Source: Methanocorpusculum sp.
Lineage (GTDB): Archaea; Halobacteriota; Methanomicrobia; Methanomicrobiales; Methanocorpusculaceae
DNA length: 6,680 nt
Assembly (NCBI GenBank): GCA_029986975.1
Contig: DALTWR010000054.1
Location: forward strand, 1 to 6,680
Direction of reading: 5' to 3'
Shown here: positions 1-5,572 of the stretch, piece after piece
Numbering within the stretch: position 1 is the first letter of the stretch
Layout of the letters: every line of letters begins with the position of its first letter
Translations under genes and position numbers: made by a program
Notes under the pieces: generated by a model
Databases searched by the model: none
Seen by the model: the letters and a program-made list of their open reading frames with translations, nothing else
What the model was told of the DNA's origin: nothing

Positions 1-15
1 CAAAGGCATCTGAGA

Positions 16-54
16 AAAAATACATATATGTTTAAAAGACCTATAGAATAAGGA
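16..54 (+). promoter_or_regulatory. Candidate TATA promoter and weak ribosome binding site of the FKBP gene
   Basis: An A-rich stretch (16-20) runs into TACATATA at 21-28, which fits an archaeal BRE plus TATA box. Archaeal initiation about 25 bases past the box centre would fall near base 50, giving a leader of roughly 10 bases. AAGGA at 50-54 lies five bases before the ATG at 60 and could act as a short Shine-Dalgarno motif if transcription starts just before it. A second A/T-rich candidate, TTTAAAAG at 31-38, would give a leaderless message instead. Assigned by eye. Confidence 0.5.
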
Positions 55-59
55 TTCAT

Positions 60-884
60 ATGGTTATTGAAGCAGGAAACTATATCAAGCTCAACTACAC
101 CGGATCTGTAAACGGTGTTCCGTTTGACACTACCGATGCAGAAGCAGCAAAGAAAGGAAACATTTTCCGTGAAGGATTCAACTATGCACCGTCAATTGTA
201 AAAGTTGGTGCCGGCCAGGTTTTAGCCGGAGTCGATGAAGATCTTCTCGGCAAAGAAGTCGGAACTGAATACAAAGTTGTAATCCCGGCAGCAAAAGCAT
301 TCGGCGAGCACAACAAAGATGAAGTCAAAGCACTCGACAAAAAGGCATTTGACCACAAGCCGGAACTTTTCGAACGCTTAGTTGTTGAAGGCCGCGAGGG
401 TGTTGTGGTAAACAAGATTGGAAGCAGATACCTTGTTGATTTCAACCACCCGTTAGCAGGTCAGGAAGTCGAGTACGTTTACACCATCGAAGAAGTTGTA
501 ACTGACCCGGTTGAGTGTCTTGCAGGAACTATCAAACTCCTTACCGGACGTGAGATGAAAGTCAGCAACGCACACAAGGACTCTGTTTACATTGAAGTCC
601 CGGCAATGATTGCAATGTATAACCAGAACTGGTTCATGACTCAGTACATGATTATGCAGGATGCACTTGAACTCTTCCCTGAAGTTGATGCAGTAAAGTT
701 CGTTGAATCTTTCCCGCGCCCGAAGAAGGAAGGAGAAGAGGAAGAGAAGAAACCTGCAGCAAAGAAGACTGCCAAGAAAGCAGAAGGCGATGCCGCAGCA
801 AAGAAGCCTGCAGCAAAGAAGACTACTAAGAAGGCAGATGGCGAAACTGCAGAGAAAAAGCCCGCAGCAAAGAAGACTGCCTAG
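60..884 (+). CDS. FKBP-type peptidyl-prolyl isomerase, long archaeal (SlyD-like) form with Lys/Ala-rich tail
   Basis: This is a cytosolic peptidyl-prolyl cis-trans isomerase and chaperone of the long archaeal FKBP/SlyD class; no signal peptide is present. The FKBP fold begins at residue 6 (NYIKLNYTG), continues through AGQVLAGVDEDLLGKEVGTE (51-70) and AFGE (80-83), is interrupted by an insert-in-flap chaperone domain at about 86-125, and closes with DFNHPLAGQEVEY (127-139), the SlyD-like signature. Residues 147-217 form the extra C-terminal domain seen in long archaeal FKBPs. After an acidic linker (EGEEEEKK, about 224-231) comes a histone-H1-like tail of 18-residue units built on KKPAAKKT. 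The product is 274 residues if the TAG at 882-884 terminates. The frame stays open past it and would give 25 more residues, so the ancestral protein was probably about 300 residues. The family and the start codon are secure; the true C-terminus is not. Confidence 0.93.
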   Translation: MVIEAGNYIKLNYTGSVNGVPFDTTDAEAAKKGNIFREGFNYAPSIVKVGAGQVLAGVDEDLLGKEVGTEYKVVIPAAKAFGEHNKDEVKALDKKAFDHKPELFERLVVEGREGVVVNKIGSRYLVDFNHPLAGQEVEYVYTIEEVVTDPVECLAGTIKLLTGREMKVSNAHKDSVYIEVPAMIAMYNQNWFMTQYMIMQDALELFPEVDAVKFVESFPRPKKEGEEEEKKPAAKKTAKKAEGDAAAKKPAAKKTTKKADGETAEKKPAAKKTA

Positions 885-959
885 AAAGCAGAGGGCGAAA
901 CTGCAGAGAAGAAGCTGGCTGCAAAGAAGACTACCAAGAAAGCTGCTGAGAAGAAGGAA
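747..959 (+). repeat. Four tandem 54-bp coding repeats (18-residue Lys/Ala units), last copy slightly short
   Basis: In the FKBP frame the units are 747-800 (KKPAAKKTAKKAEGDAAA), 801-854 (KKPAAKKTTKKADGETAE), 855-908 (KKPAAKKTA-stop-KAEGETAE) and 909-959 (KKLAAKKTTKKAAEKKE). Every unit starts KKxAAKKT, and the fourth diverges and shortens near its end. The tenth codon is AAG in units 1, 2 and 4 but TAG in unit 3. Lysine/alanine/proline repeats like these occur in H1-like and other nucleic-acid-binding tails. Tandem coding repeats of this sort commonly expand and contract, so copy number may differ between strains. Confidence 0.9.
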
Positions 960-962
960 TAA
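885..962 (+). pseudogene. In-frame continuation of the FKBP tail behind an amber codon
   Basis: Directly after the TAG at 882-884 the same frame reads 25 sense codons (KAEGETAEKK, then LAAKKTTKKAAEKKE) and ends at TAA, 960-962. The residues belong to the same 18-residue repeat as the tail before the stop, so this was once coding and may still be translated by occasional readthrough. The simplest reading is one A-to-T change, AAG to TAG, in repeat unit 3. A sequencing or assembly error is possible in a repeat. The absence of frame damage after the stop implies a recent change or retained use. Confidence 0.8.
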
Positions 963-984
963 TCCTTCCCAATAACCTATTTTT

Positions 985-1974
985 ATGCAGGCACGCTTTT
1001 TCGATACTGAAACGTGCGTCTGTAATCTTTGTGCGCGGCGCTGCCGTATTTTGCCGGGGCATTCCGGATTCTGCAGGGTGCGCGAAAATGTTTCAGGCAT
1101 TCTTGAAACAAAAACCTATGCCGGACTTACTGCCTGCGGGATAGACCCTATTGAGAAAAAACCGCTGAACCATTTTCTTCCGGGAAGCAGTACGTTGTCT
1201 ATCAGTTCATTCGGCTGCAACTTTACCTGTCGTCACTGTCAGAATCACACTCTGTCACAGTGTGCTGATGCAAAGACCGTAACAGTATCTCCGGAAGAAG
1301 TTATCTCTCTTGCACAGCGTGAGGGAGTACAGAGTGTCTCATTTACGTACAACGAGCCGACGGTATTCTATGAGTATATGTATGATGTTTCACGTCTTGC
1401 GCATAAAGCAGGAATTAAAACAGCGATGATTACCAACGGATATCTGAGTGAGGATGCGGTTTTAGAAATTGCACCCTATATGGATGCGTTCAGAATTGAT
1501 TTGAAAGCATTTTCTGAGGACTTTTATCATACGGTCTGCGGCGGTGCATCTCTTAGACCTGTTCTTGATACTGTTGTGCGCGTGTCCGAGCTGAAACGTC
1601 ATCTGGAACTGGTGACGCTTATCATTCCCGGAAAAAATGATTCATCAGATGAACTTGCATCAATGCTTGAGTGGGAGATTGATACTCTTGGACCTTTCAT
1701 CCCTCATCACTTCACGGCGTTTTCGCCGCAGTATAAGATGACTGATGTGCCTGCTGCATCAAAAGCATTGATGGATGCAGTCTTCAATCAGGCAAAGGAT
1801 GCCGGACTGTATTATCCGTATGTTGGAAATGTGATACACACTGAAGGCAGCAGGACATACTGTCCTTCGTGCGGTTCGCTTCTGATTCAGCGTGCCTGGT
1901 ATAATTCATATCCTCGCGGGATGAAGGGCGGCTGCTGTGCAAACTGCGGCAGAAAGATTGAAGGTATCTTCTAA
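985..1974 (+). CDS. amrS: AmrS-like radical SAM enzyme (AmmeMemoRadiSam family)
   Basis: A radical S-adenosylmethionine enzyme of the PFL-activase-like COG1180 group, best matched to the AmrS subfamily. The cluster-binding motif is C78-x3-C82-x2-C85 within GCNFTCRHCQN. An N-terminal Cys set (C13, C16, C20, C30, with GHSGFCRVREN) and a C-terminal zinc-ribbon-like set (C293/C296 and C318/C321, ending in GRKIEGIF) are both typical of this subfamily. TYNEPTVFYEY and AMITNGY are conserved barrel segments. The length, 329 residues, is normal. The substrate is not established for the family; homologues are named after co-occurring AMMECR1 and Memo proteins, neither of which is in this window. The ATG at 985 puts the Cys motif at the usual distance; no clear ribosome binding site precedes it. 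It lies 22 bases after the FKBP TAA (100 after the TAG) and 36 bases before the DUF362 gene, so cotranscription is likely. The generic alternative label is pyruvate formate-lyase activating enzyme homologue, but no PFL gene is nearby. Confidence 0.87.
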   Translation: MQARFFDTETCVCNLCARRCRILPGHSGFCRVRENVSGILETKTYAGLTACGIDPIEKKPLNHFLPGSSTLSISSFGCNFTCRHCQNHTLSQCADAKTVTVSPEEVISLAQREGVQSVSFTYNEPTVFYEYMYDVSRLAHKAGIKTAMITNGYLSEDAVLEIAPYMDAFRIDLKAFSEDFYHTVCGGASLRPVLDTVVRVSELKRHLELVTLIIPGKNDSSDELASMLEWEIDTLGPFIPHHFTAFSPQYKMTDVPAASKALMDAVFNQAKDAGLYYPYVGNVIHTEGSRTYCPSCGSLLIQRAWYNSYPRGMKGGCCANCGRKIEGIF

Positions 1975-2010
1975 GAAGAATAACTCATCTTATCCTCAAT
2001 AAACTCTGCA

Positions 2011-3153
2011 ATGCGAACTTATGAATACGATACGCACCAACAAAGATGTATGGAAGATGTCTATATTGCCCGTGCCGGTGCATTAAGTACAAAACGGAAT
2101 ACTGAACATAAATTACAGGCGCTCTGTGAAGCTGCAGGGCTTTCAACTGTCGTCTCTGAAGGAGACCTGACCGCAGTAAAGGTACATTTCGGAGAACGCG
2201 GGAATGATGCCTTTGTTAATCCGATTCATGTCGCTGCAGTTGTCCGCGAGGTTCAAAAAGCTGGTGCGAAACCGTTTGTAACTGATACCAACACGCTTTA
2301 CATCGGCGGAAGGCGCAACGCCCCTGACCACTTGGAAACTGCAGCCATGCATGGATTTACCTGGCCTGTTCTTCCCTGTCCGGTACTGATTGCTGATGGA
2401 TTAAAAGGCGGAAATTACCGTGAAACAGAAGTTTATGGAAAGCATTTTGATACGGTAAAGGTTGCCTCTGATATCGCTGCCGCAGACAGCATGGTTGTTG
2501 TCTCTCACTTCAAAGGTCATGAAGTTGCAGGATTCGGCGGAGCCCTCAAAAATCTTGGTATGGGCTGTGCCGCAAACGAAGGAAAACGTGAGCAGCATAC
2601 CACACGCCCTCTGGTAATTCAGAAAAAATGCATCACCTGCGGAGCGTGTATAAACGCCTGTCCTGAGTTCTGTATCTCAATAGAGGGTCCATCGATAGCT
2701 ATAGACTTGGAACGCTGCATAGGATGCCTTATGTGCATGAATACCTGTCCGAAACATGCTATCGACCTCGACTGGCAGGACGACGGTGTTGTGTTTGTTG
2801 AACGGATGATTGAGTATGCTGCAGGGGCTGTTGCTAACAAAACCGGAAAGACACTCTACATCAATTTCTTAACAAATATTACGCCGCACTGTGACTGCAC
2901 TCCGTGGAATGATGTCCCCATCGTGCCTGATATTGGAATTCTTGCATCCCGCGACCCGGTAGCTCTTGATAAAGCGTGTTATGACTTGGTAAATGGTATG
3001 GAAGGTGTCAAAGGAAGTCTGCTTCCTGACCATCATCATGCAGGCGAAGAAAAGTTTACCCGTGTCTGGCCGGGAACAAATCCGGAGCTGCAGTTCTCTG
3101 TTGCAGAAGAGATGAATCTTGGAAAGCGTGAGTATCGCTTAAAAGAGATTTAA
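2011..3153 (+). CDS. DUF362 family protein with two [4Fe-4S] ferredoxin motifs
   Basis: The protein is a conserved iron-sulfur protein of the DUF362 family, whose biochemical role is not settled. Family-typical segments are VKVHFGERGN, FVTDTNTLYIGGRRNA, SHFKGHEVAGFGGALKNLGMGCA, and YINFLTNITPHCDC followed by VPDIGILASRDPVALD. Two ferredoxin motifs sit in the middle: C207-x2-C210-x2-C213-x3-C217-P and C236-x2-C239-x2-C242-x3-C246-P, each able to hold one [4Fe-4S] cluster. There is no signal peptide or membrane segment, so it is probably cytosolic. The annotated ATG gives 380 residues, but residues 1-13 (MRTYEYDTHQQRC) do not look like the family's N-terminus; ATG 2050 (Met14, MEDVYIARAG) is a strong alternative giving 367 residues, and neither start has a good ribosome binding site. 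The gene follows the radical SAM gene after 36 bases, so electron supply to that enzyme is a reasonable inference, not shown by sequence. Confidence 0.87.
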   Translation: MRTYEYDTHQQRCMEDVYIARAGALSTKRNTEHKLQALCEAAGLSTVVSEGDLTAVKVHFGERGNDAFVNPIHVAAVVREVQKAGAKPFVTDTNTLYIGGRRNAPDHLETAAMHGFTWPVLPCPVLIADGLKGGNYRETEVYGKHFDTVKVASDIAAADSMVVVSHFKGHEVAGFGGALKNLGMGCAANEGKREQHTTRPLVIQKKCITCGACINACPEFCISIEGPSIAIDLERCIGCLMCMNTCPKHAIDLDWQDDGVVFVERMIEYAAGAVANKTGKTLYINFLTNITPHCDCTPWNDVPIVPDIGILASRDPVALDKACYDLVNGMEGVKGSLLPDHHHAGEEKFTRVWPGTNPELQFSVAEEMNLGKREYRLKEI

Positions 3154-3231
3154 TTTTTCCCGAAAGAATTCTGAAATAAAAAAATCTGTCAACACCGGCA
3201 AATGTAATGCAGAGCAGGAAAAACCCTGCTC
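3152..3231 (+). terminator. U-rich tract and hairpin ending the FKBP-AmrS-DUF362 direction
   Basis: Right after the DUF362 stop the plus strand carries TTTTT at 3155-3159, a typical archaeal termination signal. Further on, GAGCAGG (3212-3218) and CCTGCTC (3225-3231) form a perfect 7-bp stem with a six-base loop. The plus strand after the stem is A/T-rich (3251-3262) but has no long T run, so on this strand the hairpin may be a back-up or an RNA 3'-end stabiliser. Confidence 0.45.
3179..3231 (-). terminator. Hairpin plus T-tract downstream of the histone gene
   Basis: Read on the minus strand, the stem GAGCAGG/CCTGCTC (3212-3231) lies 24 bases past the histone stop and is followed, about 27 bases later, by a run of seven T residues (complement of the A run near 3179-3185). 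Archaeal termination depends mainly on U-rich tracts, so the T run is the more likely signal. The hairpin is shared with the convergent plus-strand unit. Confidence 0.45.
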
Positions 3232-3255
3232 ATTTACCTGCCGCAAAAAATAAAT

Positions 3256-3453
3256 TTATTTTGCGAATTTGATGTCGTCTGCTTTGACGGTAACACGACC
3301 GCAGAGTTCTGCGATACCTGTTGCCTTCTGTGCGACTGCTGCGATGTATTCTTCTGCTGCTGCAACGAGTGCTGCTGCTGCTTCGTCACCGATACGCTCT
3401 GCGCCTGCTGCTTTTGCAATGCGGACAACTGCTGCTTTTGGTAATTCAGTCAT
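3256..3453 (-). CDS. Archaeal histone (HMf-like), 65 residues
   Basis: A single histone-fold protein that dimerises and wraps DNA in archaeal chromatin. Helix 1 is ELPKAAVVRIAKAAG, loop 1 AERIG, helix 2 DEAAAALVAAAEEYIAAVAQ onward to CGR, loop 2 VTVKAD, and helix 3 DIKFAK; the R-x-T-x4-D motif (R53, T55, D60) is present. From remembered HMfB, R10 and R19 (DNA contact) align with R11 and R20, and the stacking residue G16 with G17, while K53 is replaced by V54 and H49 by L50. Helix 2 is alanine-rich, and I count nine basic and nine acidic residues, so net charge is near zero. An upstream in-frame ATG (3462) would add MIN, but MTELP matches the usual archaeal histone start and sits at a short-leader distance from the TATA-like box. 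It is transcribed away from the GTPase gene's 3' end, about 110 bases downstream, probably from its own promoter. Confidence 0.92.
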   Translation of the reverse strand: MTELPKAAVVRIAKAAGAERIGDEAAAALVAAAEEYIAAVAQKATGIAELCGRVTVKADDIKFAK

Positions 3454-3500
3454 GTTTATCATTATTTCATCTACCTGTCAGAATAAAAGCATTTGGGTAA
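3454..3500 (-). promoter_or_regulatory. Candidate histone promoter
   Basis: On the minus strand CTTTTATTC (complement of 3481-3489) is a plausible TATA box, preceded by CCAAATG. Initiation about 25 bases on would fall near 3460, between the two candidate start codons, leaving a leader of roughly 7 bases before the ATG at 3453. That favours the shorter protein. The AGGT further upstream would then lie outside the message. Visual assignment only. Confidence 0.4.
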
Positions 3501-3528
3501 TTCCAAGGATAATTACGCATGATACGGG

Positions 3529-3534
3529 AAAAAA
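3529..3534 (-). terminator. T6 tract after the GTPase gene
   Basis: On the minus strand a run of six T residues occurs about 30 bases past the GTPase stop codon, within the 103-112 bases that separate it from the histone start. U-rich tracts are the core of archaeal intrinsic termination, so this probably separates the two transcription units at least partly. No hairpin is evident here. Confidence 0.35.
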
Positions 3535-3564
3535 GAAAGTATTGGAGGACTTTTAAGAACAGCT

Positions 3565-4599
3565 CTAATCCTGATTATAATATCCGGTTTTACTTTCCGA
3601 CCTGCCGCCGTGACGGGTAACTGCCGGAACAGGAAGTTCTGATCTGATGTCAACCGGTTCTTTTATGAGATTTTCTTTTCTGATACGCAGAAGTTCTGCA
3701 AGAACTTCATCCACACCTTCTCCGGTGACGGTGGACATGTTGAAGAATCCCTCATAGTTTTTAAGGTCAGCCTTGTTTACTGCGGTAAGCATCGGAACTG
3801 AAACGAGGGCATCAATTTCCTCGCGGAGTTTGAGTTGTGAATCAAGTGAATATCCGCAGTTTTCACTTGCATCAATGACAAAAAGAACAATGTCTGCAAC
3901 ATAAACCAGTGCATTGAGCGCCTGTTTTTCAATTGTGTTCCGCTCGCTTCCGGTTCGGTCGAGAAGTCCCGGAGTGTCGATAAACTGGATTTTTCTTCTG
4001 CGCTCCGCCATACGATGCCCAACAATAATTCCTTTTGTGGTGAATGGATATGATGCAACCTCAGGTTCTGCAGTTGATACAAGGCGGATAAATGATGATT
4101 TTCCGACATTAGGATATCCGGCGATAACTATTGTAAATTCATCCGGATTTACATGCGGCAGTTTGCGTAAGATATTTCTTGCATCGTTTAAGTAATGCAG
4201 GGCATCATCTGCGCGGTGAACTATTGAGGCAATGCGCGCGACAGCGCGTTTACGTTCGGTTAAGGTATCTGCACGGCGCATTCCCTGAGAGATGCCTTTT
4301 CCCACATCGCGCACATTCTTTGCTGCCCAGCCCACCATTCCTAAGTTTTTCTTCAGCTCATCCATGCTGAACATAATGTCGCAGAGATCTCTATAGAACG
4401 GAGGGAGTTCTTCAAATGTCGGAAAACTCTGAATGATTGCAACAAGTTTGTCATGTGACGATTGGGTAATAGACCGCACAAAATCCTCATCAGCATGACG
4501 TTTATTGGTTTTTTCCCGCATCTTTTTTGCAGCACGGCGGAAGACGCGGTCAAGCAGTTCATCAGCCGTAGGCACTGTTGGTATATCATCGAAGTACAT
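3565..4599 (-). CDS. Nog1-type ribosome-assembly GTPase (short archaeal form)
   Basis: A cytosolic GTPase of the Nog1/Obg-related family (COG1084). Eukaryotic Nog1 acts in 60S subunit assembly; the archaeal protein is presumed to act on the 50S subunit. Residues 1-155 form the helical N-terminal Nog1 domain, with SFPTFEELPPFYRDLCDIMF and ELKKNLGMVGWAAKNVRD characteristic. The G domain shows G1 GYPNVGKSSF (161-170), G2 Thr at 187/188 in YPFTTKG, G3 DTPG (208-211), G4 NKAD (275-278) and a G5-like STVTGEG (289-295). The length, 344 residues, is normal for archaea, which lack the long C-terminal extension of eukaryotic Nog1. The minus-strand leader has AAAGGA (complement of 4609-4614) nine bases before the ATG, a better Shine-Dalgarno motif than any other gene here. 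The stop is TAG, with an in-frame TAA three codons later. It is divergent from the HTH-CBS gene. Confidence 0.93.
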   Translation of the reverse strand: MYFDDIPTVPTADELLDRVFRRAAKKMREKTNKRHADEDFVRSITQSSHDKLVAIIQSFPTFEELPPFYRDLCDIMFSMDELKKNLGMVGWAAKNVRDVGKGISQGMRRADTLTERKRAVARIASIVHRADDALHYLNDARNILRKLPHVNPDEFTIVIAGYPNVGKSSFIRLVSTAEPEVASYPFTTKGIIVGHRMAERRRKIQFIDTPGLLDRTGSERNTIEKQALNALVYVADIVLFVIDASENCGYSLDSQLKLREEIDALVSVPMLTAVNKADLKNYEGFFNMSTVTGEGVDEVLAELLRIRKENLIKEPVDIRSELPVPAVTRHGGRSESKTGYYNQD

Positions 4600-4645
4600 C
4601 GTATCAATTCCTTTATTAGTTTTGCAGTCAGAAAGATTGTTACAA
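4600..4645 (+). promoter_or_regulatory. Candidate promoter of the HTH-CBS gene in a 46-bp divergent spacer
   Basis: CTTTATTAG at 4611-4619 is the best TATA-like box; initiation about 25 bases on (near 4640) would leave a leader of about 6 bases and no room for a ribosome binding site, in agreement with the lack of one before ATG 4646. The box overlaps the complement of the GTPase Shine-Dalgarno motif (4609-4614), so the same bases serve both strands. Confidence 0.4.
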
Positions 4646-5524
4646 ATGGAACTCTCACTGATACAAAAGGATATACTTATTACTCTTATCTCACTCTATC
4701 ATCAATATTCCCATCCGATTAAGGGAGAAGAGATTGCAGAAATCATCCGCAGAAATCCGGGAACGGTACGAAATCAGATGCAGGCATTAAAAGTCTTAGG
4801 TCTTGCAGACGGTGTTCCGGGACCGAAAGGAGGGTATCATCCGACATCCCGCGCGTATTCTGAGTTAAACATCACTGATGACTATTCAGAAAGTGAAGTC
4901 CCTCTTTTAAGAAACGGGGAGATGTGTGACAGTGCACGCGTAAATGAGATTGCCTTTACCACACTAACCCACGCGGATTTGTGCCACGCGCTGATTAAAA
5001 TCATCGGAAACATCCGGGTGTTTGAGGTCGGAGATACTATTACTGTAGGTCCGACGCCGGTAAACAAACTCTTAATCAAAGGAGTGGTTTTTGGAAAATA
5101 TGAGATTAACAGTTCACTTCTTATCTCAACTACAGAGATGACGAGTCTTCCGAAAAAGATGGTGCGCGAGTATATGTCAATGCCGCTTATCTCATTAGAG
5201 CCTGATATGACTCTTGCGTATGCAGCAAAGACACTTCTGCAGAAGAAAATTCACGGCGCGCCGGTTCTTGAAAATGGGAATCTTGTAGGAATTGTTACCA
5301 TGACTGACCTTGTTTCAGCATTTGATGCCGGTATCGAGCGTGACGCTCCGGTTTCTTCTGTGATGATAAAGCATGTAATCACGATTCCTGATGACTGTAA
5401 ACTCTATGAGGTTATCCGCAGGTTCAAGGAAGAGAATGTCGGGCGAATTATTGTAACAAAGGATGGCAAAGCAGCAGGCATTCTTACCCACTCTGATATT
5501 GTAAGAGTCTTTCCTTCACTGTAA
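4646..5524 (+). CDS. Winged-helix transcriptional regulator with C-terminal CBS pair
   Basis: An archaeal predicted transcription factor of the COG2524-like type: DNA-binding N-terminus plus a CBS pair that usually senses adenine nucleotides or related ligands. Residues 1-72 form a winged helix (helices around LIQKDILITLISLYHQ, KGEEIAEIIRRNPGTVRNQM and the wing GPKGGYHPTSRA). Residues 85-165 form a conserved middle domain (ADLCHALIKIIGNIRVFEVGD, then VGPTPVNKLLIKG) of unknown fold. CBS1 is about 173-230 (HGAPVLENGNLVGIVTMTDL) and CBS2 about 235-292 (NVGRIIVTKDGKAAGILTHSD). The start at 4646 gives 292 residues and begins at the wHTH; the frame is open back to 4505, but that extension would overlap the divergent GTPase gene and has a low-complexity serine run. 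Ligand and target genes are unknown. Its tight divergence from the GTPase gene makes autoregulation, or control of that gene, possible. Confidence 0.88.
   Translation: MELSLIQKDILITLISLYHQYSHPIKGEEIAEIIRRNPGTVRNQMQALKVLGLADGVPGPKGGYHPTSRAYSELNITDDYSESEVPLLRNGEMCDSARVNEIAFTTLTHADLCHALIKIIGNIRVFEVGDTITVGPTPVNKLLIKGVVFGKYEINSSLLISTTEMTSLPKKMVREYMSMPLISLEPDMTLAYAAKTLLQKKIHGAPVLENGNLVGIVTMTDLVSAFDAGIERDAPVSSVMIKHVITIPDDCKLYEVIRRFKEENVGRIIVTKDGKAAGILTHSDIVRVFPSL
4667..4682 (-). promoter_or_regulatory. Candidate TATA box of the GTPase gene inside the HTH-CBS coding start
   Basis: Because the GTPase leader must include its AAAGGA motif, its promoter has to lie farther out than the 46-bp spacer allows. 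On the minus strand AAGTATATCC (complement of 4669-4678) is a TATA-like site; initiation about 25 bases on would fall near 4648 and give a leader of about 50 bases. The site lies within codons 8-11 of the divergent gene. Weak, by-eye assignment. Confidence 0.3.
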
Positions 5525-5532
5525 CCTGTGAT

Positions 5533-5572
5533 ACAAACCGATATATAGTGAGATAACCTAAATAAATATACT
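5533..5572 (+). promoter_or_regulatory. TATA promoter of the PRC-barrel gene, probable leaderless start
   Basis: ACAAACCG (5533-5540) followed by ATATATA (5541-5547) is the clearest BRE plus TATA arrangement in the window. Counting about 25 bases from the box centre places initiation near 5570, two or three bases before ATG 5573. The bases before the ATG are A/T only in the last ten and hold no purine-rich Shine-Dalgarno motif, so translation is probably from a leaderless message. Confidence 0.65.

Noticed and set aside
882..884. Pyrrolysine insertion as the main explanation of the amber codon.
   Set aside because: No Pyl genes are visible here, another gene in the window uses TAG as its stop, and a single-base change in a lysine codon is simpler. 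Kept only as a testable alternative.
703..975. A 90-codon plus-strand reading frame rich in Arg and Gln across the FKBP tail.
   Set aside because: It is the out-of-frame reading of the tandem lysine-codon repeat and has no independent start signal or recognisable domain.
453..1100. A long minus-strand frame rich in Leu, Ser and Cys that resembles membrane segments.
   Set aside because: It is the complement of the lysine/alanine repeat and the surrounding FKBP and radical SAM genes; the hydrophobic look comes from reading AAG/GCA-type codons backwards.
1967..1979. Inverted repeat TCTTCT-A-AGAAGA across the radical SAM stop codon.
   Set aside because: The one-base loop cannot fold as a hairpin and the sequence is low complexity; probably chance.
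3351..3385. A CTG-type trinucleotide run on the plus strand.
   Set aside because: It is the complement of alanine codons (mostly GCA) in helix 2 of the histone, not a separate repeat element.
3269..3556. A plus-strand Ala/Ser-rich frame opposite the histone gene.
   Set aside because: The minus strand encodes a clear histone fold, and this frame is its complement extended into the intergenic region.
4505..4645. An upstream extension of the HTH-CBS protein by 47 residues.
   Set aside because: It would overlap the divergent GTPase gene, contains a serine run, and precedes a wHTH domain that begins naturally at ATG 4646.
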